A DNA stretch of 64,000 nucleotides from Caenorhabditis remanei (lineage: Eukaryota > Nematoda > Chromadorea > Rhabditida > Rhabditidae), in NCBI RefSeq assembly GCF_010183535.1, contig NC_071328.1:5580001-5644000 (forward strand), given 5' to 3'. A program made the translations under genes and the position numbers. This document shows, piece after piece, positions 55,746-64,000 of this stretch (within the stretch, counting starts at the first letter, position 1; each line of letters opens with the position of its first letter). The notes beneath the pieces were generated by a model. That model worked only from the letters and a program-made list of their open reading frames with translations, was not told where the DNA came from and searched no databases.

Positions 55746-56313
55746 ATGAACAATGATAATGGGGAGAGTATTGAGATGCACGACACGCTTCTTACAACCA
55801 TGATTCAAATTGTATCAGCAAACCTGAGAGCCATTGGTCAAAATGAACGTGATGTTAGAATCAGTGAGTTTTGCTTTTTTTTTTAGTGATTTTTGAGCGA
55901 GAAAGTAGAAATTTTGAATGAAAAATAGATCTTGTTCCAAGAAAATCGGTTACACTGCCGCAAATTCAGTTTTTGAGACTCGAAAATCATTTTCAATAAC
56001 GCAAACATTACTTCAAAGGGAAATTTTAGCATCTCACATCTGTTTTTGGGTCTAAATCTGCTAATTTCCCTGAAATTGAGTTTCTTGTTTTCTAAAAAAA
56101 AAATCTCTTGCTGGAATCACCTCCCCACTTTCGAATGTTCAGCTCAAAAATCTTGTTTTTCATCCCGTTTCAGTCCATACCCATATTTACGTATTTTCAG
56201 ATAAGTTGTCAAATGCCGCTGGACTCTCTCAAGATGTTCTCAATCAAATCAGAGCGTTGACTCATGAGCAGCTGCTTGCACTCCTCGAATTGGTTGTGAC
56301 CCTGCGACAGTGA
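55746..56313 (+). CDS. Small hypothetical protein, 76 residues
   Basis: Two exons, 55746-55863 and 56201-56313, in phase. The product starts MNNDNGESIEMHDTLLTTMI and ends LLALLELVVTLRQ; it is largely helical with heptad-like leucines (QIVSANLRAIGQNERDVRI, LSNAAGLSQDVLNQIRAL), suggesting a small subunit of a complex. No signal peptide or membrane helix. Splice sites and codon use support a real gene. Family not recognised. Confidence 0.6.
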
Positions 56314-56366
56314 TAAACGACTGACTCCCTCTCCTCTCCCCGGTCTCTCTTTTATTTCTGTCTCTA

Positions 56367-56440
56367 TTAGCTCGGCACAGTTCTTACAACTGCGCTAAAC
56401 CGAAATCCCCTTGAAAATTGTCTCTTTTGTCTCTCAATTT
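56367..56440. mobile_element. MITE, TTAGCNCRGCAC family, truncated copy 4
   Basis: The left end (TTAGCTCGGCACAGTTCTTA) follows TA, and the arm reads through CTGCGCTAAACCGAAATC. The right arm is missing. It abuts the 3' end of the F-box remnant. Confidence 0.65.
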
Positions 56441-56765
56441 CTCACACAATTTTCTTCGATTTCGTCAACTAACTCTATTTTTTTAAAAACTGGAGGCTCG
56501 TTCGATGGATCGAGCTCTTTGACATCACAAAAACTCTTGATTTCGTCGATATCGAAGGATGCATCTAAGTTTCTGAGTTGAACAGTCAGAAACTCTATAT
56601 TCTGAAATTCTTCGTTTGACTTCCATCGGTTAATCAATTGAGTAATATCTGAAGTCTCCATAGTTTTTACACTCAGAAACGCCTTTCGACCATTGAAATT
56701 TTTCAGAATTCCAGAAGTCATTGAATCGTTATCGTATATATCAATGATATCAGTTTGGTAAAACT
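56434..56765 (-). pseudogene. FBA-type F-box protein fragment
   Basis: An open stretch reads GRKAFLSVKTMETSDITQLI and NRWKSNEEFQNIEFLTVQLR, the C-terminal F-box-associated (FBA_2) pattern of the expanded nematode F-box family, whose members are substrate adaptors of SCF ubiquitin ligases. No F-box motif or upstream exons are visible, and the next bases downstream belong to a MITE. Most likely a relic of a gene copy. Confidence 0.6.
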
Positions 56766-57829
56766 CTAAATTTTCTTCTCGCGTCGAGAACTACAGAGGC
56801 CTCGCAGGAAGATCGCGAAGGATCCATTGTGGGTTCGGATGGGTTCATATAGGCATGGAAGACAAGTGATGCACGTAATAAATAATTATAAAACAATTCT
56901 CAATTAGACCCGAAATTTCTCCAAAACTATCCATCTCCCCTTCTATGTCTTTTCTTTTCATTTCGTTTCAATCCTGTTCAACATTTGGCTTGTGCAAACA
57001 CGTGTTGCCCTCTGGACTAAAATCATAATAATAATAATACTAATATCATCTGTGTTTATGTGATGATATTTGTTAATCAAAGCATCGCGTCTTCCCCTCT
57101 TTCTTTGTTGATATTCGTCGTAAAACCGAATCGTCGCGTTGTAACCCGCTAGCTGCTCGCATAATCATGCTTTAGTAGAAACCGCTATCTATTTTATTGA
57201 GAAAATAAAATCCAAAAAAGTAAAAATGTGCTCTGATAATGTAGGAAGACATCATCTATCAGTGAGAGAGTTCTTTTTCATCCTTGCACTGCAGGGTGAC
57301 GAACGGGCGAAGGTCGGACGGCGCTCGCCGCCATTGACCACTAGGCCACGCGCGCATAGCATGGGGATAGGCAGAGACGGCCAATATAAATGTGGGGAGG
57401 GAAGAGAGAATGGAGTAGAGAAGAAGAGATAGAGTGCGTCGCGTATTTAGTTGACTGATTTTCAGGAAAAATGGTTCTGAAAATGGAATAATACGGGTTA
57501 GTTGTTTGAAATAACATATTGGGACTCAAATAATTCATAAGACTTGTTTTTAAAATTTTCAAAAATTTTTTTTTGATTTTTTAGTAAAAAGATAAACGAA
57601 TCGGTTTTTTTTCTGTAGGAATTCTGAATAACAACAGGTTTTTTTTTCTATAATTCAAATGTTTCTTTTCTCTGAAACAACCAGCGGAAATCCTCAACGT
57701 TCAACGAATACGTCAGACTCCCCTTCTCACCTCCACCTCACCTCCACCATTTCTCCATAGTGGCGGTCGCGATCCCGGTTTTTGTCCGTACACTGGTTTA
57801 CCCTACCCCCGGCACCTCGCTTTCATTGC
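56766..57829. other. Intergenic region upstream of U2
   Basis: No exon recognised. On the minus strand at about 57290-57360 a GC-rich patch contains GTGGCCTAGTGGTCAATGGC, like a tRNA D arm, but no matching T arm or acceptor pairing was found. The last 100 bases (57735-57829) should hold the snRNA proximal sequence element; the segment around 57745-57775 is GC-rich compared with its surroundings. Confidence 0.45.
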
Positions 57830-58017
57830 ATCGCTTCTTCGGCTTATTAGCTAAGATCAAAGTGTAGTATCTGTTCTTATCGTATTAACCTACGGTATAC
57901 ACTCGAATGAGTGTAATTAAGGTTATATGATTTTTGGAACCTAGGAAAGACTCGGGGCTTGCTCCGACTTTCCAAGGGTCGTCCTGGCGTTGCACTGCTG
58001 CCAGGCTCGGCCCAGTC
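57830..58017 (+). ncRNA. U2 spliceosomal snRNA
   Basis: Starts ATCGCTTCTTCGGCTTATTA, the universal U2 5' end. It contains the branch-point recognition sequence GTAGTA within AGTGTAGTATCTGTTCTTAT, an Sm site (ATTTTTGG) at about 57930, and the 3' stem-loops (GACTCGGGGC..., then CCTGGCGTTGCACTGCTGCC with its pairing strand). U2 base-pairs with the intron branch point in the spliceosome. All critical segments look intact, so the gene may be functional. The 3' end is set by the usual length of about 188 nt and is uncertain by a few bases. Confidence 0.95.
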
Positions 58018-59581
58018 CCCGTGGGGACAACAACGAATACAGTGACAGCAAAAGCGGAAAGTTTTCAGAGTCCAATAGATTTTCCAGATGCTTCACAGTT
58101 CTTCTCCTTTTCATTGAGCCCATGGTTCTCCAATTCGCCTCAATCGGAACCAAGCTCGAGTCAACAGTAATCGGAAGCCAAGAGGTGCCTAATCTGTCAA
58201 TACCGGGGCCCTTATTCGCACATTGGAACCCAAATAAACTTTTGGCAGGAAGGAGGTCCCCTGTAAACAAATACTTCCTTTTTCCTCATTCTTGTACAGA
58301 AATTGGAGAAGACATTCTCTCAATTCCTTTTTCTTGTTTTTCTGTTCCAAATTTTCCTTTTTTTGTTCAGTTTTTCCTTCTGAAACCTAATAAATCTCCA
58401 ATTTGATTTATCCTTCCAATTTCATGTTTTCTGGTTTTTCCAAAGATTTTCAAGGAAAAAACACAAAGCAAAACGGAACAATCAAATCCAATTTCGGGTC
58501 TGACACCACGAAGACACCTACAACAAATTGAATTTTTCGCAAAAAGAGAAAAGATGGCAATTTGTGAGAAAATTGGTTTGGTGTCGGAATTGAAAAAGGG
58601 TGGGGGAAACACAACTTTTTCGAAAAAAGATGGGTGAAAAGTTGGATTAGCGAGTTGGAAGAAGAAAAGTTTAAAACTGGGAAACTAAATTTTGGGATTT
58701 CTTTTTTCCAGTTTGGACATTAGAAAGCATGAAACAAGATCCTAGATATAAACAAAAAAGAAGGTCTGGAAGAAAAATCCAACGAGTAACCATTCAATCC
58801 GTAGTCATCCCTCTTATCCACTGGTATGGTATGCCAAGATGGAGGGCGGCGCTTCGTCTTTCCAGTATTTCATTGTCTTTTTGTGCCCAGGTGGTTCAGT
58901 GAGTTCGAGGAATGGATATGGTTCTCTGGACTCGTTGGTTCGATTTTTCTCCAGATAAAAGGTTTTCGAAATCTTTGTTATCGTGTTGACTTGAAAGTTG
59001 TTTTCTTCAAAAAACCTCGCAAATTCTCACATTCTCTTTTCGATCTCAACATTGATTCAGGTGTTCCATATTAGAATCTCTCTCCTTCCCGCAATCGAGG
59101 TCTCGATTCTCCGCCTTTATGAATCATAGAAACCCCGCTGACTCCATTTTTCTCTCTTTCTAGATTCAAATATTGTTTGTTGCTTATTACTCACTTTAGC
59201 CCTTTTTTTCTCCCTAAAACTAATCCATCAACTCTCTTGAATTTACGACTTTTGTCATTCTCTTTCCCAGCCCAATTCAACTCACTTTCCCCTCCCGATC
59301 CAATTCCCAATTCCAGCTGTTTCGAGAATGTTGCGTTCCGTTTTTCCTACAGCCAACACATATAGAATTCTTCTTCTTCTTTCCCCCTACTTTCTCCCGG
59401 GTGCATCTTCTTCTTCTTCTCGAGACGCGCCGCCTGACTCCGCCCATTTTTGTGTGGCGGCTCACGCCACACTTCCTGTGGTCAAATGAGCCTTCTTTCT
59501 ATTCTTTTCCCCGGCAGTTTTTGTCTCTTTTTATGCAGTTTCTTTTCCTCTAGAATCTGAATCATCCAGAAAATATTTCAG
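58018..59581. other. Intergenic region between U2 and the 59582 gene
   Basis: No exon recognised. The last 400 bases are pyrimidine-rich (tctttttct tracts), typical of a nematode 5' flank or outron, ending in atatttcag directly before the ATG at 59582. Confidence 0.45.
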
Positions 59582-62500
59582 ATGTGGACACGTCTTCTAC
59601 TTGTGATATGGCTGGTCGACGTGGCGAATGCCAACATGAGTTGTCTTGTAATGAGACCAGGTACGTGTGCTTCTCTTCCTTCTTCTATTTGTATTGTCTT
59701 CTTTGCGGGGGAAAGTTTTGGAAGAGAGTGTGCAAGTCAGGCACCGTTTATGCTCAAATTACAATTTACTCTCAAACAAAAGAAACAAAAAGAGATGAGA
59801 GGAGGGGGATGCGGATGAACAGCAATAAATCACTGCAAACACCTTAGATATTATGGTGTGAACTTTGACGGGGGTTAGGGGAAATTTTTTTTTTAAAGTT
59901 CGATTTCCAAATTTGAGAAATTAAAATTTCTCGGTTTTTTGAAGTCTCGGAATTAGTAAACTTTTGAGAAAGTTGTTTAAATATAGAAAAAATGCAAATA
60001 TCTCACTACGGAAGGCGTCCAGGTGACCGTGGAGTTATTGATCGTGACATACATCATTGGAAAGCTGAGAAAACGCTGATTCCAAATATATATTCCGTTT
60101 TTGCCCTCGGACCTTGAATTCGAGAAACACGAGAAGCTTCACTGACAAGTCAACACCTTTCCGACGAGTTAAAAATATTGGTCAGTTTTATATCAGAGCA
60201 GCAGAAAATGACGAGCTGTTACGAATTTTATCAAAAACTCATAAATATCACTTAGAAACTTTGGGAAAACTGGAAAAACTACTGTGGATCAGAACTGGAA
60301 TCTTCTGATTTACAGTTACTTTTTATCTACTGGGACACCTGTTTTATCTACTGTGCCCTGGTCGGAGACTCGTTGAGAGGCGACGCTGGGCCAAGTTCCT
60401 GCTGCGTAGATTTCTGTGGGATTTGCGTCCAGACCTTAGCTTTGACTTCAGTGACTCAGACTGGAACAAATCTAGATGTTATTCCAAAGGTTTCGATTCC
60501 GTCTGACCTTCAATAGTTTTTGTTCAACTTTCCAAAATCTCTCAATTTCCCAATTTCCAAATCTTCCTAGTATCACTGTACATAACTCTGCTAATTTTCG
60601 AGAAACGTGTCTTCGAGACCTGTTTCTCTGCGTCTCTTCACTTCTCTATACTATCTAACCGAAACATTCGAAATTCGATATTTTCTGATTCATGCCCTTT
60701 ATTTGCCTTCTTCTTTTCCTTCCATCTCCTTTTCTGGTTTTTGACAAAAAGCATGTGTCGTCTCTCTGTGACCCTTCTTCTTTTTTTAGAAGACTCTTCT
60801 TCATAAACTGACACTCTATGATTTGAAAATGAACGAGAAGTGGGGGGATAGTTGTCCCAAAAGGGGAAGAGAGAGTGCCCATAGAAAACTCAATTTAGAT
60901 TCCGAAACGGATCGCGACATGCGAAAAGCCAATTTAAAAGGGAATAAGATGTGTACAACTGACGCCTAACGATACGTTGTTTGATTCAGAAAACTTAAGA
61001 AAAGGACAATTCTCTGATTGGGATAACGGATTTCGAAACATTCCCATCTTATTTTTTTTCTCGACGATTTACATGTTCTTGGATTGAAGAAAAACGAGGG
61101 AAAGGGGAAACACTTGAGAATCCAATTTGACGTTTTTTTTCTTCGCTCGTTCCAAAAATTCAATTTGGATTTTGTAGAGTTCTCTAGTATGAAACATTTG
61201 ACACTTGTACATAGAGAGTGAAGAAAATGTTATAAATCTATACACATATTGTAAAGTTCGACTGTATGAGTAATACGAGGTGAGGGGTACCTTTTTATTA
61301 TTGGAGAATGGAAGGGAAATGTAGGTTCTGGTGTAAATATGGAGTCATGGGGTACAAAAGAAAAAGAAGAAAAAGTTATTTGGGTGCAGAAACAATTGAA
61401 CCTGTGACCTTTTGATTCATAGCCGAGCTTCTTAACCACTCGGACACCAGGGCGAGTTCGCGACGTTTCCAGAGGTAGTATACATATATATGGTTCAGAA
61501 GATGTTCGGTTTGATTCTTTTTGGTTCCAATTAATTTTTGTAGCCCTATTTCGTGGTACTGTACCCACCTCATGCTTATTTTCCAAACATTTGACCCCAA
61601 AAAACAAGTTTTGTTGCAAATACTCCTTCTCTCTCTTCTTATGCAAAATGAATTCATCTTCAAAATAAATCCTTTTTTCCTTGCTTTTCTCGCCTTTCTT
61701 CTCCCCATCCATTACAAAATCAACACGTATCACAATCCTTCTTTTTTTCTCTTTTTTCTCGCCCCGACCCCTCGTTCCCACGGGATTTCCATCTGTCAGA
61801 AGTGTGGTGACCATGAGATAAAAAACTGAAGAAACTAGGGTATTTTTTATATCCTTCTTGCTAAAATCTAAATTTCGGAGTAGTAGTTGTCTGGGTGGTC
61901 CCATATGTTCGGTTGTGGTCACTCTGAGCATGTAAATGGAAAGAGAGAAAAGGACATCATCACCAATGCATCACTGTTATGCATTCTGTAGGGAAAAGGG
62001 ATACTTTTTCTCTCTCTTTTTCAAAAACATTCATGAGCAGAGAAAGGAGAAGAAAATGAGATAATTGGAATAGTACAAACTGGTGTTGCAGTGGTTGCAA
62101 AAAGAAAATAAATGCACTTGGGAAGAGGGGATAATTTGGATGTCAATGTTTCCGGTGTCATGGATTGAGCCAACTATAGTTGCGAAATTTCGATAAATTT
62201 AGTATTAAAACCAACTAGAAAAGAAGCAAACTTCTTTGATCCGTAGTTATCTCTGTTATCCACGCAGGCTACAATACACGCAGCGTCACCGACGCTGCGA
62301 GAAATAACTCACTAGGCAAGGTCATGGAGTTAGTTCAAAGTTACGGGATGTGACTTATATCATTCGAAAGCTGAGAAAAGGCTGATTCCAAATATATAAT
62401 CAATTTTTGCCCTCGAGGTCTGGTATTCGAGAAAAACGGGGTCAACGTTTGGCCTACACCACGCCGCAGATATTTTTTCACACGTCGGAAAGACTTGTCA

Positions 62501-64000
62501 GTGGTCCAAATTTGATCTCGTTTTTATCGAGTGCCAGGCCTCGATGGCAAAAACTGAATATATATTTGGAATCAGCGTTTTCTCAGCTTTCCAATGATAT
62601 ATGTCACGTCCCATAACTCCAAATTGACTCTATGACCTCCCCTAGTCAGTGGGTAACAGTTATGAATTCGATTCCACCGACATCCTGTTTACTTCTTGAA
62701 CTCACGAACACCCAATTCCATATATTTCCCAAGAGATCAACTCCTCTTCTCCAAAAAATCTTGAAATCTTTCCGTGCGGAAAAACGTATAGTTGCCAACT
62801 CCACGCCAACATTAAACGGGTGTCAAATCCTTCCTTTTTCTGTCATTTTCTCTTCATCTTGACACAAAACATGCACCAGATAATAGCGTATTTTGGAAGA
62901 AGAGAGAGGGGGGCAGTTAGTTATCTGCGAGTTTTCATCTTTGAGAAAAAGAGAGAACACATTTTCAGTGAATAGCCATTTATGGGTTGATGGATGAGCA
63001 GAATGGGTAAATAGTAGCGATAACTTCTTTGACTGGTTTTTATAATCAGATGAGAGCAAATTGTAAACAAAAATTGATGTTTGAGATACTGTAGTTCGAA
63101 ATCAGAGATCACAAGGACTACTGTAATTTTGTTAATTTCCAGGATACGGTTTGGTGACAGAAGACTGTCCGTCTCATGCGGTTGGATGCAGAATCAGAGC
63201 AAAGAAGGATCATATTGGTGAGTTCCTTTCGGATGATTTAAAAAATCTATTTATCTCCAGAATTGGATATAAATTTAAAACAGATTTTGTTAAAATTTTG
63301 ATTTTTGGAATGTTTCGAAATTCTGTAAATTTTTAGTGGCTCATAAGTGTTTTTGGCTCAAAATGATGGGAATTGTTTGATTTTTGAGTCAAATTTTTTT
63401 TGGAACTTGAGTAGACCGATAGAGCGCATTTACCTGTTCCCCGTTTACAAAGTGTGTAAAATTTCGAAATTTTCACTTTTGTGAATCTTTCGACTTTCGT
63501 AGTTTTAGGAAATCTTTCACTTTCTGAAATACCATGAGAGTTAGCTTGAAATGACCCAAATCGTATTATCTGTTTCAAAAAATTACTCTTGTCTATCGAA
63601 GACCAAAATAACAATCTATTTCCAGAATGGTACGAGCTCTCACGTCTCTACGATAGAAACCAGCTCGTCTGTGTATACCCGGAAGAATATAAATCGATGA
63701 CAGGTATGTGACTAAACGATTAACAAACTTTCGAAATCCATTAATTTTCAGGATGTATGCGTAAACCATCAGGAAGTATTCGTTGTTGGTGTGGGGGACG
63801 TGAGAACTGTAACGATCCAGAGACGAGTCGAGACCTTTATGAAGCATTTACTGAAGGAGATAATGAGGCGGTGGAGAAGATTTCGGAATGGTTAAAGTCG
63901 GAGAAGGATGAGAGTTGTGAGTTTTTGTTTCGGAAATTTAGAAGAATTATCGTAAAACCTCTAATATAGGTGCCCCCAGTAGCAAGAGTTTGGTGCACAA
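59582..64000 (+). CDS. Secreted cysteine-rich protein, 5' part
   Basis: Four exons: 59582-59660, 63143-63217, 63626-63703 and 63752-63916, continuing beyond the window from a gtgagt donor. Phases agree. A signal peptide (MWTRLLLVIWLVDVANA) is followed by cysteines in MSCLVMRPG, EDCPSHAVGCRIR, QLVCVYPEE, GCMRKPSGSIRCWCGG and ENCND. The spacing and the CWC...CN end recall a Ly6/activin-receptor-like three-finger fold, which in nematodes occurs in secreted and GPI-linked proteins; this is a guess from pattern. The acidic, helical sequence after CND is less typical. Intron 1 is 3.5 kb. Identity unknown. Confidence 0.7.
60006..60185. repeat. Half copy of the 12471-12803 foldback family
   Basis: Begins near TACGGAAGGCGTCCAGGTGA and carries GTGGAGTT, ATTGGAAAGCTGAGAAAACG and TTCCAAATATATATTC in the same order as the left arm of the full copies. 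The right arm is missing. Confidence 0.7.
61383..61455 (-). pseudogene. tRNA-like sequence
   Basis: Contains GGTGTCCGAGTGGTTAAGAA, like a serine/leucine tRNA D arm, then AGGTCACAGGTTCAATTG, like a T arm with B box. Acceptor strands (GCCCTGG at the 5' side, TGCACCC at the 3' side) do not pair and no clean anticodon stem forms. Most likely a decayed tRNA or tRNA-derived repeat. Confidence 0.4.
62312..62645. repeat. Foldback MITE, family with 12471-12803
   Basis: About 334 bp, flanked by TA (CTAGGCAAGG on the left, CCTCCCCTAG on the right). The inner palindrome shares TTCCAAATATATA and CGAGAAAAACGGGGTC-type blocks with 12471-12803. Its length is nearly identical to that of the first copy. Confidence 0.8.
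63944..64000 (+). repeat. Repeat fragment shared with 39085-39125
   Basis: CTAATATAGGTGCCCCCAGT followed by AGCAAGAGTTTGG matches 39094-39125 (ATAATATAGGTGCTCCCAGT, then AGGAAGAGTTTGG) inside the transposon at 38590-40234. The copy is cut by the window end. Confidence 0.6.

Larger units (their letters stand above)
59661..63142. other. 3.5-kb intron 1 of the secreted protein gene
   Basis: Contains two members of the 12471-12803 foldback family (half copy at 60006-60185, full copy at 62312-62645) and a tRNA-like segment (61383-61455). No other exon or RNA gene recognised. Confidence 0.5.

Noticed and set aside
57290..57360. tRNA gene on the minus strand (GTGGCCTAGTGGTCAATGGC)
   Set aside because: Only a D-arm-like part is present; no T arm with GTTCRA in the right place and no acceptor pairing.
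1..64000. CRISPR arrays, bacterial operons or rRNA
   Set aside because: The sequence is plainly eukaryotic with spliced genes; no regularly spaced identical repeats or rRNA segments were seen.

Overview
The window looks like nematode DNA, most likely from a Caenorhabditis relative. It is AT-rich, its exons are short, and many introns are 40-60 nt with gt...tttcag borders. It encodes nematode-specific families: a serpentine receptor of the Sre class, a cuticle collagen, an FBA-type F-box remnant and a Ly6/ODR-2-like protein. Several neighbours (KRI-1, a COL-63-like collagen, CEH-8, FITM-2, an NOP16 homologue, MCE-1 and PRG-1) are, from memory, close together on C. elegans chromosome I (cosmids ZK265 and D2030), so the central 40 kb is probably a syntenic block.

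Layout. 1-1.3 kb: 5' part of an unrecognised minus-strand gene. 1.5-5.5 kb: a complete Tc1/mariner-superfamily transposon with 832-bp terminal inverted repeats. 6.1-9.1 kb: two tandem paralogues for small type I membrane proteins. 10.4-27.4 kb: kri-1 (KRIT1/CCM1 homologue), 14 exons, with an 8.6-kb intron and an antisense Ly6-type gene nested in another intron. 28.2-29.9 kb: a repeat protein with two YVALWYKHG motifs. 30.6-31.8 kb: cuticle collagen. 32.8-35.6 kb: paired-like homeobox gene ceh-8. 38.5-40.3 kb: a tRNA-Ser(GCU) gene split by a 1.6-kb transposon. 40.7-43.6 kb: fitm-2 and an NOP16 homologue, divergent. 43.8-45.9 kb: an Sre-class receptor. 47 kb: a 5'-truncated, frameshifted methylmalonyl-CoA epimerase remnant. 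50.1-52.8 kb: the Piwi Argonaute prg-1. 54-55.4 kb: a second transposon of the same terminal type as the tRNA intruder. 55.7 kb: a 76-residue gene. 57.8 kb: a U2 snRNA gene. 59.6-64 kb: 5' part of a secreted cysteine-rich protein gene.

Exon models were built by hand from splice sites. For every gene reported as intact, the exon phases join and the coding sum is a multiple of three. The genes are mostly unrelated housekeeping, developmental or nematode-specific genes and do not form one pathway. What stands out is the load of mobile DNA. It includes an apparently young autonomous element and a derivative MITE sharing its ends, two elements ending in CACAGGTAAA with 2-bp target duplications (one inside a tRNA gene), a hAT-like foldback element beside a ceh-8 splice site, and several foldback repeat families present in 2-4 copies.
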